The notes below the pieces were generated by a model that was not told the origin of the DNA, made no database searches, and saw nothing but the letters and a program-made list of their open reading frames with translations. From assembly GCF_947487605.1 (NCBI RefSeq), contig NZ_CANKXK010000002.1, forward strand, positions 1-64,000: 64,000 nt of DNA. Reading direction: 5' to 3'. The DNA is from an uncultured Algibacter sp. Lineage in GTDB: Bacteria > Bacteroidota > Bacteroidia > Flavobacteriales > Flavobacteriaceae. The translations under genes were made by a program, and so were the position numbers. Position 1 is the stretch's first letter. Each line of letters opens with the position of its first letter. Below, piece by piece: positions 1 through 8,522 of the stretch.

Positions 1-70
1 ACCAAGTATTAAATTTGAAACAGAAAATACAAATCAATTAGCTCTGTTTTTCTAAATCCTTACGTCGAAC

Positions 71-151
71 TCAGGTTAATAACTCACTAACAACCTCCAT
101 CGGTACATCATTATAAAGCAATACAGTACTTGCAAATGTCCTTCTAGCCAT
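71..151 (-). pseudogene. Remnant of a tyrosine recombinase C-terminus
   Basis: Read on the minus strand, positions 151 to 77 encode 25 residues starting MARRTFASTVLLYNDVPM. They match the region around the HxxR box of the complete recombinase at 1775-2974 with a single change (Val for Ile). After 77 the similarity stops and a TGA follows at 73-71. Just upstream of the Met codon the match also ends. This is a short fragment of a second recombinase gene. It lacks the catalytic His and Tyr of the C-terminus and cannot be functional. Confidence 0.85.
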
Positions 152-169
152 GTAATATGTCCTGTTAAA

Positions 170-1636
170 CTATTCTACAACAATCTTTTTAGTTGCCTTT
201 CCTTTATCTGTAATTACTTCTAATAAATAGCTGCCTGAACTTTGATTTGATACATCTAGTACAGATTTTGTGGTACTTTTTATAAACTGACCTAAGTAGT
301 TATATAAATTCATAACTTCTAAAGTATACCCAGATTTTAGGTTTAAATGAATTACTTCTGTTGTTGGGTTTGGATGTATACTTAAAGCTTCTAACACAAA
401 ACTATCACTGGATAGCAAAGCACTTAAATCATACACTCGGGCATGACCAGAGTCAATTGCACTCCCATCATTAAAAGGTGCACCAATTGCCAATTCTGAC
501 CCATCATTAGACAAACTAACACTCCATCCTGCATTGTCCGCTAGGTCTTCTCCATTAATATCACTACCAACGTGAATCCAATTAACATTATTATAATCAT
601 AAATTTGAACAATTCCAGGTTGAACAGCTCCAATTGCCACTCTTGACCCATCACTAGATAAACTAACACTATATCCAAAATTATTAAGTATTGCTGCGCC
701 ATCAATGTCATTACCTAATTGTACCCAACTAACTCCATTATACTGATAAACCCTTGCATGACCTGCTCTAAATGCAATCTCGCTATTATTATAAGCTCCT
801 ATTGCTACTCTTGACCCATCATCAGATAAGCTTACACTTGCACCAAATAAATCACCAGCTGCTTCTCCATCTAAATCACTGCCTAACTGTATCCAATTAA
901 CACCATTATATTCATAAATACGTGTATGTCCTGCTCCATCTCCATTTCCATCATTAAGTAAAGCCCCAACAGCCAATCTTGTACCATCACCAGATAAGCT
1001 AATACTAGCCCCAAACCAATCTCCTTCTGCTTCTCCATCAATATCACTTCCTAACTGTATCCAATTAACACCATTATATTCATAAATACGTGCATGACCT
1101 GCCCAATACCCATTTCCACTATTGTTATACGCTCCAATTGCTACTCTCATGCCATTACCAGATAAGCTTACTCTAAATCCCGAAATGTCATCTGCTGCTT
1201 CGCCTTCAATATCACTTCCTAATTGGACCCAATCTCCACCACTATATTCATAAACACGCACATGACCATAATCATCACCAATACCACTACTACCATCATT
1301 AGAATACGCTCCTATAGCCACAATTGAACCGTTATCAGATAAACTAACACTACCTGCATGGTCTTCTGCTGCTTCTCCATCTATATCAGTACCCAACTGA
1401 CTCCAATCTCCACTGACATATTCATATATACGTGCATGACCTGACCAGTACCCATTTCCACTATTAGAATAAGCTCCTACAGCCAAACGTAATCCATCCC
1501 CAGACAAACTAATACTCTCGCCAGAGTGATCATTCATTGCTTCTCCATCAATATCATTGCCTAATAATATTTGAGCATTTATTCCCAAACAAAAAGTCAA
1601 GTTAACTATAACTACAATAAAATAATTTTTCCACAT
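170..1636 (-). CDS. Secreted seven-repeat protein with T9SS type A sorting domain
   Basis: The 488-residue product starts with a signal peptide (about residues 1-22, ending near INA-Q). Seven repeats of about 50-56 residues follow, each opening with a form of QLGSDIDGEA, then SLSGDG and RVAIGAYNN, and ending GHARIYEYNGVNW. Seven such units suggest a seven-bladed beta-propeller of the FG-GAP/integrin-like kind. Residues from about 415 (SIHPNPTTE) to the end (KKIVVE) are a type A sorting domain for the type IX secretion system, so the protein should be exported and either anchored or released outside the cell. It lies between a recombinase remnant and a complete recombinase, so it may be mobile-element cargo. 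The ligand is unknown. Confidence 0.85.
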   Translation of the reverse strand: MWKNYFIVVIVNLTFCLGINAQILLGNDIDGEAMNDHSGESISLSGDGLRLAVGAYSNSGNGYWSGHARIYEYVSGDWSQLGTDIDGEAAEDHAGSVSLSDNGSIVAIGAYSNDGSSGIGDDYGHVRVYEYSGGDWVQLGSDIEGEAADDISGFRVSLSGNGMRVAIGAYNNSGNGYWAGHARIYEYNGVNWIQLGSDIDGEAEGDWFGASISLSGDGTRLAVGALLNDGNGDGAGHTRIYEYNGVNWIQLGSDLDGEAAGDLFGASVSLSDDGSRVAIGAYNNSEIAFRAGHARVYQYNGVSWVQLGNDIDGAAILNNFGYSVSLSSDGSRVAIGAVQPGIVQIYDYNNVNWIHVGSDINGEDLADNAGWSVSLSNDGSELAIGAPFNDGSAIDSGHARVYDLSALLSSDSFVLEALSIHPNPTTEVIHLNLKSGYTLEVMNLYNYLGQFIKSTTKSVLDVSNQSSGSYLLEVITDKGKATKKIVVE

Positions 1637-1774
1637 GATAAATTCAAATTAGAAGTTGATAAAAATAAATTAACAATTGCTATATCTTAGAAAGGGTGAA
1701 CTAAAAATACTACATTTTATATTTATAGGCTAATAATACCTTTAATATTTGCAGAAGGAATTACAAAATTAAAA

Positions 1775-2974
1775 CTAACCACTTCCCTTTAACTTTTCCA
1801 TCTCCAAACTAATCTTCTTCTGTACCACTTTTCCATAACTATCTTGAGTAACCTTCATATTAGAATGCCCTAGTAACTCAGATACAATCTCCATAGGCAC
1901 ATCATTATATAACAGCACCGTGCTTGCAAAGGTTCTTCTAGCCATATGTGTGGTTAATCTTTTATCAATACCAACTAATACTGCTATTTCTTTTAAATAT
2001 GAATTGTACCGTTGATTACTAATTCTTGGAAAAATATAAGTTTCATCGTTTTGGTACGCTGCTAAAATCTCCAATGCTTTAGGTAGTAATGGTACAGAAA
2101 GCTCCTTAGATGTTTTCTCTCGCTTCATCTTAACCCACAGATTGCCATCAAATCCTTTAATTATGTTAGCTCTTTTTAAATTCATTAGCTCCCGATATGG
2201 CAATCCTGTGTAACAAGAAAACACAAACAAATCTTTAATAAATTGTAATCTCGATTGTGTAAACTCATGTCGTTCTAATTTTGCTAATTCTTCAGGAGAT
2301 AAAAACACCACTTCTATTCTAACCGTTTTAGTTTTATAAAGTAGAAATGGGTCTTTACTTAGATAGTTTTTAGCCAATGCTGTTCTTATAACTCTTCTAA
2401 ACCTTTGTAAAGATTTATTAATAGTAATTTGCTTTTGTTTCTTTTCAACTTTTAAGTAATATTCAAAATCATGTAGAAATTGTAATTCTAACTTTTTTAA
2501 TGGGTAATCATTAGTTTTAAACTGCCATTTAATGAATGATTTTACATCTTTTTTTATATAGTTGAACTTATTCCATGTTACTTGCTTAATATCAATATTT
2601 ATAAGCGTTTTAAGCTTTTTTAAGTAGCGTTCAAAGAACTCAACTACATTGTATTCTCTTTGTGTTTTAACGCCTTTATATAGGCTGTAAATGTCTTCAA
2701 CAGAGAAACTCTCTTCCTTAACTTGAAGCATTAAAAAAGCCCTGTTAATTTTTGTTTTAACAAGGCTTAGTTGTGAGTTTATAAAGTCTGAATCTGGTTC
2801 TGGTGGATTTACTGTTTGTTGCTTAGAATTCCAGTTACTTGGGTTGATAAAAAGTCCTGTAGAGAATTCTCTTCTTTGTTTACAATAGGTGATTCTACAT
2901 TTCAATATGCAGTTACCCTTTTTGTTAGGTCTATTTTTAGCTATTAAAAACAGTGCTTTCATAATATTATTCAT
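1775..2974 (-). CDS. Tyrosine-type site-specific recombinase (integrase)
   Basis: This is a Bacteroidota-type integrase: an N-terminal arm-binding domain, a SAM-like core-binding domain (about residues 85-200) and a C-terminal catalytic domain. The catalytic set is visible: Arg in GLPYREL, Lys in REKTSKEL, HMAR (HxxR), LLGH and the nucleophile Tyr in DSYGKV. I chose the ATG at 2974 (MNNIMKALFL), because the upstream extension to a GTG at 3043 does not look like integrase sequence. The gene lies about 200 bp from tRNA-Asn and points away from it, a common arrangement for elements that integrate at tRNA genes. A degraded relative is at 71-151. Confidence 0.9.
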   Translation of the reverse strand: MNNIMKALFLIAKNRPNKKGNCILKCRITYCKQRREFSTGLFINPSNWNSKQQTVNPPEPDSDFINSQLSLVKTKINRAFLMLQVKEESFSVEDIYSLYKGVKTQREYNVVEFFERYLKKLKTLINIDIKQVTWNKFNYIKKDVKSFIKWQFKTNDYPLKKLELQFLHDFEYYLKVEKKQKQITINKSLQRFRRVIRTALAKNYLSKDPFLLYKTKTVRIEVVFLSPEELAKLERHEFTQSRLQFIKDLFVFSCYTGLPYRELMNLKRANIIKGFDGNLWVKMKREKTSKELSVPLLPKALEILAAYQNDETYIFPRISNQRYNSYLKEIAVLVGIDKRLTTHMARRTFASTVLLYNDVPMEIVSELLGHSNMKVTQDSYGKVVQKKISLEMEKLKGSG

Positions 2975-3144
2975 TTTTTTAGTTTTAGTGGGATTAATAA
3001 TATGGTGTAAAAAGATGCACACCTCAGAAAAATTGTTGCACACCTTATAGTATGCCTTTTTTTACCAAATAAGTTGGCAAGTTGTCATTTGAAGTAAAAT
3101 GCAATAAATGCATACAATGCAGTTATATAGGAAAGTTTATGGCA

Positions 3145-3173
3145 CAAAAAAACCCGATACTTTCGTATCAGGT
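3145..3173 (-). terminator. Rho-independent terminator of tRNA-Asn
   Basis: On the minus strand a nine-base stem (ACCTGATAC with GTATCGGGT, one wobble pair) closes a GAAA loop and is followed by a run of seven T. It lies just downstream of tRNA-Asn. Confidence 0.8.
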
Positions 3174-3181
3174 TTTTGTTG

Positions 3182-3255
3182 CTCCTTCTCTTGGGCTCGA
3201 ACCAAGGACCCTCTGATTAACAGTCAGATGCTCTAACCAACTGAGCTAAGAAGGA
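3182..3255 (-). tRNA. tRNA-Asn (GTT)
   Basis: The minus strand folds into a complete 74-nt cloverleaf: 7-bp acceptor TCCTTCT/AGAAGGA, D arm with AGTTGGTTA loop, anticodon stem TCTGA/TCAGA with loop CTGTTAA (anticodon GTT), five-base variable loop, T arm CTTGG/CCAAG with TTCGAGC loop, and discriminator G as expected for Asn. The CCA end is not encoded. It may be the attachment target of the neighbouring integrase, though no duplicated 3' end is visible in the window. Confidence 0.95.
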
Positions 3256-3327
3256 GTGTGCTTTTCGCTTTTGCGAGCGCAAATATATACATATTTTTAT
3301 TTACAACAAATTTAATAATTAAATTAT

Positions 3328-4674
3328 TTAATCAAAAATTGCTTTGTAGATATCATTTCCATTAGCAAATAAAACTAAAGCTATCAAAATAAAGAATCCT
3401 ACCATTTGTGCATACTCCATAAATTTATCTCCAGGTTTTCTACCAGACACCATTTCATACAGTAAAAACATTACATGTCCGCCATCTAAGGCTGGAATTG
3501 GTAATAAGTTTATAACACCTAGCATGATAGATAAAAACGCTGTAATACCCCAAAATGCCTGCCAGCTCCAAGTGTTTGGAAAAATATCGAAGATAGCTTT
3601 AAAACCACCCACACCTTTATAAGCACCTGTACTTGGTGTAAAGATGGCTCCTAATTGATCCCAATAGGATGCCATTTTATCTTTTGCCTTTTTTAAGCCT
3701 ACTGGAAAAGATTCAAAAAAGCCATATTTTTTTGTATCAAAATCATAATATCCTAAAGCCTCTAAGGTTTCAGGAGTTGATCCTCCAGCATAAACTAATC
3801 CTAGTTTTCCTTCACCAGAAATTGATAGAGGTAAACTAAATACATTACCATCTCTTTGAATCTTCGCAGTTACGTCTTGTCCTTTAAACTTTTCTAAGCC
3901 TAATTTAACTTCATCAATATATTTTGTTGAATAGTCGTTTAAGGCAAGAACAATATCTCCTTTTTTAATTCCACTATTAACATTAGAGGAAGTATCTGGT
4001 ACTTGAACAACAACAAAAGGCATTCTTAAATTGATAAACGCTTTTTCTTTGGCATCTATAATTTGAGACAGGAAATCTTCTGGCATTTTAACTGTTGATT
4101 GATTACCATTTCTTTCAATAGTAACTTCACTTCCGAAAAGTACTTTTTCTGGAATTTCAGAAAAATTTTCTATCTCGTCACCATCAACAGCTAATATTTT
4201 ATCCCCTGTTAAAAGACCTGCTTTATTTGCTACGGTACTCTCTATTAAAAGACCATCCTTTATATTTTCATTTGGTAAAAACCTATCTCCATAAAAATAA
4301 CTCATCCCAACATATATCAATATAGCTAAGAGAAAATTAACCGTTACACCACCTAACATAATAATTAAACGTTGCCATGCAGGTTTAGAACGAAACTCCC
4401 ATGGCTGAGGCTCTTGAGCCATTTGCTCGGTATCCATACTCTCATCTATCATACCAGCTATTTTAACATAGCCTCCTAATGGTAACCAACCTATTCCGTA
4501 TACTGTTTCTCCTATTTTTTTCTTAAATAGTGAGAACTTAACATCAAAAAACAAGTAAAACTTCTCTACTCTTGTTTTAAAAGCTTTCGCTGGGATAAAA
4601 TGCCCTAACTCATGCAATACAATTAGCAAAGAAAGACTCAATAAAAATTGAGATATTTTAATAACAAACTCCAT
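3328..4674 (-). CDS. rseP: RIP metalloprotease RseP (site-2 protease, M50)
   Basis: The 448-residue product is an inner-membrane zinc protease. The first transmembrane segment carries HELGH (residues 21-25) and the last carries LDG (396-398), the two halves of the active site. A PDZ region lies between them (about 130-300), with motifs such as GLLTGDKILAVDGDEI. The family cleaves anti-sigma factors and other membrane proteins within the bilayer. I chose the ATG at 4674, because eleven extra residues from a start at 4707 would overlap the TACTTTTG promoter element at 4705-4712. Confidence 0.93.
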   Translation of the reverse strand: MEFVIKISQFLLSLSLLIVLHELGHFIPAKAFKTRVEKFYLFFDVKFSLFKKKIGETVYGIGWLPLGGYVKIAGMIDESMDTEQMAQEPQPWEFRSKPAWQRLIIMLGGVTVNFLLAILIYVGMSYFYGDRFLPNENIKDGLLIESTVANKAGLLTGDKILAVDGDEIENFSEIPEKVLFGSEVTIERNGNQSTVKMPEDFLSQIIDAKEKAFINLRMPFVVVQVPDTSSNVNSGIKKGDIVLALNDYSTKYIDEVKLGLEKFKGQDVTAKIQRDGNVFSLPLSISGEGKLGLVYAGGSTPETLEALGYYDFDTKKYGFFESFPVGLKKAKDKMASYWDQLGAIFTPSTGAYKGVGGFKAIFDIFPNTWSWQAFWGITAFLSIMLGVINLLPIPALDGGHVMFLLYEMVSGRKPGDKFMEYAQMVGFFILIALVLFANGNDIYKAIFD

Positions 4675-4704
4675 ATATTCTTCAATCAAATTTTTATAAT
4701 CGCA

Positions 4705-4712
4705 CAAAAGTA
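4705..4712 (-). promoter_or_regulatory. -7 promoter element for rseP
   Basis: TACTTTTG on the minus strand matches the Bacteroidota TAnnTTTG element. It lies 30 bp upstream of the chosen rseP start. Confidence 0.6.
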
Positions 4713-4759
4713 AGCTTTTAAACCAACTTTAAAAAGACAATTAAAGAATGCCAATATTT

Positions 4760-4796
4760 TTAACATGAATTTAAGTTTCAATTGAATTCATGTTAA
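4760..4796. promoter_or_regulatory. Perfect 12-bp inverted repeat between rseP and the SCO gene
   Basis: TTAACATGAATT (4760-4771) and its exact reverse complement AATTCATGTTAA (4785-4796) are separated by 13 bp. The repeat lies between two divergent promoters, 13 bp upstream of the TACTTTTG element of the SCO gene. There is no T-tract, so a protein-binding site is more likely than a terminator. Confidence 0.5.
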
Positions 4797-4809
4797 TTAA
4801 TTTTCATCG

Positions 4810-4817
4810 TACTTTTG
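4810..4817 (+). promoter_or_regulatory. -7 promoter element for the SCO gene
   Basis: TACTTTTG matches TAnnTTTG and lies 17 bp upstream of the ATG at 4835. Confidence 0.6.
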
Positions 4818-4834
4818 TAAAAATTTAAGAGTCA

Positions 4835-5506
4835 ATGCTATCATTTTTTAAAGATTACAAGAAGTTTGCTATTGCTTTTGGGGTTGTTTCTTTAATCATA
4901 ATTATCCTAATTTATAATACCTTAAATGTCTATAAGCCACTTCCTATTTACCAACCTGTTATGGTTAGCACCGAACTTGTAGATAGCACGATTCAGCATC
5001 AAAAAAAATATCATAAAATAGCAGATTTTTCATTTACAAATCAAAACGGTCAAACCATTACCCAAAACAACTATAAAGATAAAATCTATGTTGCCGATTT
5101 CTTTTTTACAACCTGCCAAACCATCTGCCCAATCATGACTGACCACATGGTTGAAATACAAAAAGAAATATTGGACGATTCAGACATTATGCTGCTTTCT
5201 CATTCCGTAACTCCAGAAATTGATTCTGTTGAACAATTAAAACGATATGCGGTAAAAAAAGGTGTGAATGACAAAAAATGGAATTTAGTAACTGGGAACA
5301 AAAAAGATATCTACCAGCTAGCTAGAAAAAGTTATTTAGCTGTAAAAGACAATGCTTATACTGGTCCATTTGATATGGTTCATACAGAAAATTTTATGCT
5401 CATTGATAAAAAAAGACAAATACGAGGGTTTTATGATGGTACAGACTCTGAAGATATTAATCGCCTGCTAAGCGATATTGAAATTCTTAAAAAAGAATAT
5501 GAATAA
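4835..5506 (+). CDS. SCO1/SenC family copper protein
   Basis: The 223-residue product has an N-terminal membrane anchor (about residues 10-28) and a thioredoxin-like domain. The copper ligands of SCO proteins are visible: Cys94 and Cys98 in TTCQTICP and His183 in DMVHTENF. SCO proteins deliver copper to the CuA centre of cytochrome c oxidase or reduce its cysteines, outside the inner membrane. The gene is divergent from rseP and 75 bp upstream of feoA. The feoA promoter element in that gap suggests separate transcription. Confidence 0.9.
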   Translation: MLSFFKDYKKFAIAFGVVSLIIIILIYNTLNVYKPLPIYQPVMVSTELVDSTIQHQKKYHKIADFSFTNQNGQTITQNNYKDKIYVADFFFTTCQTICPIMTDHMVEIQKEILDDSDIMLLSHSVTPEIDSVEQLKRYAVKKGVNDKKWNLVTGNKKDIYQLARKSYLAVKDNAYTGPFDMVHTENFMLIDKKRQIRGFYDGTDSEDINRLLSDIEILKKEYE

Positions 5507-5547
5507 TACTTTTTTGACTACAATTTTTATAGGCTAGTTTTTTAGCT

Positions 5548-5555
5548 TACTTTTG
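5548..5555 (+). promoter_or_regulatory. -7 promoter element for feoAB
   Basis: TACTTTTG matches TAnnTTTG and lies 26 bp upstream of the feoA start. A loose inverted repeat (AGGCTA, TAGCTT) just upstream could be a regulator site, but this is weak. Confidence 0.55.
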
Positions 5556-5581
5556 CTTCTTTAAAATCAATCTAAATAAGC

Positions 5582-5818
5582 TTGCAATACACTTTAGCAC
5601 ATTTAAAACGAGGCGAACGAGCTATTATTACTGATGTTTCGTCTAATCACATTCCTCTAAAACTTCTAGAAATGGGCTGTTTACCAGGCAATATTGTAGA
5701 GCTCGTGCAGGTAGCGCCTTTCCAAGATCCAATGTATTTGAATATAAACGGATCGCACCTAGCTATTAGAAAAGAGACTGCTTCTCATATTTTAATTGAA
5801 AAAGAGAATTATGAGTAA
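5582..5818 (+). CDS. feoA: Ferrous iron transport protein A (FeoA)
   Basis: The 78-residue SH3-like protein has FeoA landmarks: TLAHLKRGERAII near the N-terminus, LLEMGCLPGNIVELV in the middle and HLAIRKETASHILIE at the end. FeoA is a small cytoplasmic partner of FeoB. The start is a TTG: no in-frame ATG exists at the place where FeoA proteins normally begin. Its last 8 bases overlap the start of feoB, so the two are translationally coupled. Confidence 0.92.
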   Translation: MQYTLAHLKRGERAIITDVSSNHIPLKLLEMGCLPGNIVELVQVAPFQDPMYLNINGSHLAIRKETASHILIEKENYE

Positions 5819-7910
5819 ACAAATTAATGTTGCTTTAATTGGCAATCCAAATACTGGGAAAACTTCTGTTTTTAATGCCTTAACAGGGCTTAACCAAAAA
5901 GTTGGCAACTATCCAGGTATTACTGTCGAAAAAAAAGAAGGTATTTGTAAACTCCCTAGGGGTGTAAAAGCACACATAATAGACCTACCTGGAACTTATA
6001 GTTTAAACGCTTCTTCGCTAGATGAAAATGTAGTTATCGAGTTACTTTTAAATAAAAATGATAAAGATTTTCCAGATATAGCAGTTGTCGTTAGTGATGT
6101 TGAAAACTTAAAACGCAACCTCTTACTTTTTACTCAAATTAAGGATTTAGAAATACCAACATTACTAGTCATTAATATGGCAGACCGAATGAATTACAAG
6201 GGTATTTCATTAGATATTGATTATTTAGAAGAACATCTTCAAACAAAAATTGCCTTAATAAGTACTCGAAAAAATACAGGTATCGACAATTTAAAGTCTT
6301 TAATTGCTAATTACAAAGACATCTCGATTACACCTTGTTTAAGTGCTTCTGAAATTGACAAAGAATACTTTGATAATTTACGCAAGGCATTCCCAAATCA
6401 ATTACTTTATAAACTATGGTTGGTTATTACTCAAGATGTAAACTTTGGAAAAACAGATAGAAACGAAATTGATGCCGTTGCCGATTTTAAAACCAAAAGT
6501 AAAAGCGATTTAAAACGTTTACAACAAAAAGAAACAATAAAACGCTATCAGTTTATAAATAATGTACTTAAAATTGGGCAAACTATTGATGCTTCTCAAG
6601 CCAAAGATTTGCGCTCTAAATTTGACAGGGTTTTAACCCATAAAGTTTGGGGTTATGTAATATTTGCTATAATACTACTAACCATTTTTCAAGCCATTTA
6701 CGATTGGGCGGAGCTACCAATGGACTTTATTGATAACATATTTGCTTCGTTAAGCGAATGGACAAAAAATGCACTTCCTAAAGGCGCATTTACAAGTTTA
6801 TTGGCTGAAGGTATTATTCCAGGACTTAGCGGTATTGTTATATTTATACCTCAAATTGCCTTTTTGTTTTTGTTTATTGCTATACTTGAAGAAAGCGGTT
6901 ATATGAGTCGTGTGGTCTTCCTTATGGATAGAATCATGCGTCGTTTTGGTCTTAGCGGAAAAAGTGTTGTTCCTCTTATTTCTGGAACCGCTTGTGCTAT
7001 TCCTGCTATTATGGCAACTCGAAATATTGAAAGTTGGAAAGAGCGTTTAATCACTATTTTAGTAACTCCTTTTACAACTTGTTCGGCAAGACTTCCTGTG
7101 TATTTAATTATTATTTCATTAGTAATTCCTCAAGGCAGGTTTATCGGTCTAAGCTACCAAGCTTTAACCCTAATGCTGTTATATTTAATTGGATTTGGTA
7201 CAGCGGTTTTTTCAGCTTATTTACTTAATAAAATATTAAAAATAAAAAGCAAATCATTTTTTGTAGTCGAAATGCCCAATTACAAATTACCGCTTTTTAA
7301 AAACGTCGCATTAACCGTAATAGAAAAAACTAAGTCATTTGTTTTTGGAGCTGGAAAAATCATTTTAGCAATTTCAATTATACTTTGGTTTTTGGCATCT
7401 TATGGTCCTGGGGAACAATTTAATAATGCCGAAGAAATAGTAAAAACAGAATATAGTTCGGATAACTTAACTGAAGAAGAATTACAACACAAAATTGCGT
7501 CTCATAAATTAGAACACTCATTCATTGGCATAACAGGTAGAGCCATTGAGCCTACCATAAGACCACTAGGATACGATTGGAAAATAGGCATTGCCATTGT
7601 AAGTAGTTTTGCTGCTCGCGAAGTATTTGTGGGCACATTGGCAACTATATACAGCGTAGGAAATGATGATGAAGACACGATTAAAAATCGAATGGCAGGT
7701 GAGGTAAATCCAATATTAGGAGGGCCTTTATTTACATTTGCATCAGGAATATCATTATTATTATTTTATGCCTTTGCTATGCAATGCATGAGTACTTTGG
7801 CGATAGTAAAAAAAGAAACAAACTCTTGGAAATGGCCTATATTACAGCTAGTAATAATGACGGCTTTTGCGTATATTGTAGCTTTAATAGCATTTCAATT
7901 TTTGAAATAA
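5811..7910 (+). CDS. feoB: Ferrous iron transporter FeoB
   Basis: The 699-residue product has an N-terminal G domain and a C-terminal permease. The G1 loop is GNPNTGKTS (residues 11-19), G3 is DLPGTYS, and G4 is seen in INMAD. The membrane part contains the FeoB gate motifs (GYMSR, SGTACAIPAIMATR, FTTCSARLPVY, SSFAAREVFVGT). It imports Fe2+ across the inner membrane, gated by GTP. The start at 5811 (MSKQINVALIGN) is preferred over an in-frame ATG at 5796 inside feoA, because it places the G1 loop at the usual distance. Confidence 0.96.
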   Translation: MSKQINVALIGNPNTGKTSVFNALTGLNQKVGNYPGITVEKKEGICKLPRGVKAHIIDLPGTYSLNASSLDENVVIELLLNKNDKDFPDIAVVVSDVENLKRNLLLFTQIKDLEIPTLLVINMADRMNYKGISLDIDYLEEHLQTKIALISTRKNTGIDNLKSLIANYKDISITPCLSASEIDKEYFDNLRKAFPNQLLYKLWLVITQDVNFGKTDRNEIDAVADFKTKSKSDLKRLQQKETIKRYQFINNVLKIGQTIDASQAKDLRSKFDRVLTHKVWGYVIFAIILLTIFQAIYDWAELPMDFIDNIFASLSEWTKNALPKGAFTSLLAEGIIPGLSGIVIFIPQIAFLFLFIAILEESGYMSRVVFLMDRIMRRFGLSGKSVVPLISGTACAIPAIMATRNIESWKERLITILVTPFTTCSARLPVYLIIISLVIPQGRFIGLSYQALTLMLLYLIGFGTAVFSAYLLNKILKIKSKSFFVVEMPNYKLPLFKNVALTVIEKTKSFVFGAGKIILAISIILWFLASYGPGEQFNNAEEIVKTEYSSDNLTEEELQHKIASHKLEHSFIGITGRAIEPTIRPLGYDWKIGIAIVSSFAAREVFVGTLATIYSVGNDDEDTIKNRMAGEVNPILGGPLFTFASGISLLLFYAFAMQCMSTLAIVKKETNSWKWPILQLVIMTAFAYIVALIAFQFLK

Positions 7911-7915
7911 AAACC

Positions 7916-8053
7916 ATGAACGTTCTCATTCAAAACATATTAGCAGCCTCTATTTTAATTTTAGCTTTATGGTATGTTATGAAGAAATTCTTAATTAAAC
8001 CAAGTAAGAAAAACTCAAAATCTTGCGGTACTGATGATTGCGGGTGTCATTAA
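7916..8053 (+). CDS. FeoB-associated Cys-rich membrane protein
   Basis: A 45-residue protein starting MNVLIQNILA, with one transmembrane helix (about residues 5-22), a basic stretch, and a tail SCGTDDCGCH with three Cys and a His. It starts 5 bp after feoB. Small Cys-rich proteins in this position are known from many Bacteroidota feo operons. The tail could bind Fe2+ or a metal cofactor near the channel, but the role is inferred. Confidence 0.85.
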   Translation: MNVLIQNILAASILILALWYVMKKFLIKPSKKNSKSCGTDDCGCH

Positions 8054-8469
8054 ATTTTAAAAGAAACAATCCTCTAAATAATATTTTCAATTTAAAAAGA
8101 AGCTCTTTTAAGCAATCAAATTTTCTAAGCAAGGAGAACCTTTGCAAAAACAAAATACTGCCTCAAACAATCTAAAACATATCTCATATTGGTTATGGAA
8201 GATTCGTTTCATCTTAGACTTTATTGACTGTTTAGAATATTAAACAAAAGCCACTTTTGTAAACCAAATATCTATAAACTACCCAAGTTCCTGATTATAA
8301 AGAATAAAAGCTTATTCATAAAAAAGTTTTAAAACAACAACCTAACTCCTAAAAACCAAGTATTTAATGATTATAGGTTAAACTCTTCATTTACAAATTT
8401 ACAATACACCCCATAAGTTAAAAAAATAAAATAAACCAATACTTATATGGTGTGTTTGATTATTTTAAA
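8054..8469. other. Intergenic region after feoB operon
   Basis: AT-rich, with no recognised gene. One plus-strand frame stays open for about 65 codons from the end of the previous gene to a TAA near 8245 and reads like protein in places (ISYWLWKIRFIL). It has only a GTG start inside the previous gene and no promoter. It may be a gene remnant. Confidence 0.4.
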
Positions 8470-8477
8470 TATATTTG
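8470..8477 (+). promoter_or_regulatory. -7 promoter element for the mntR-like gene
   Basis: TATATTTG matches TAnnTTTG. Transcription would start near 8484, directly at the palindrome at 8486-8501. Confidence 0.55.
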
Positions 8478-8485
8478 AAAATAAT

Positions 8486-8501
8486 TTTAAGTATACTTAA
8501 A
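8486..8501. promoter_or_regulatory. 16-bp palindrome, candidate MntR/DtxR operator
   Basis: TTTAAGTATACTTAAA is a perfect palindrome covering the expected transcription start of the regulator gene, 21 bp before its ATG. Metal-dependent repressors of this family bind palindromes of similar size over their promoters, so autoregulation is likely. No second exact copy was seen upstream of feoA or the ABC transporter genes. Confidence 0.55.
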
Positions 8502-8522
8502 TTTTATTTAAAGCAAACATAA

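Noticed and set aside
170-1636. T9SS protein as a toxin or adhesin
   Set aside because: Only propeller repeats and a sorting domain are visible; no binding or toxic domain.
1-3255. Complete integrative element with both attachment sites
   Set aside because: No second copy of the tRNA-Asn 3' end is visible within the window, so the boundaries cannot be drawn.
8054-8250. Open stretch of about 65 codons after the FeoB-associated gene
   Set aside because: No start except a GTG inside the previous gene, no promoter, no recognisable domain; kept only as a possible remnant.
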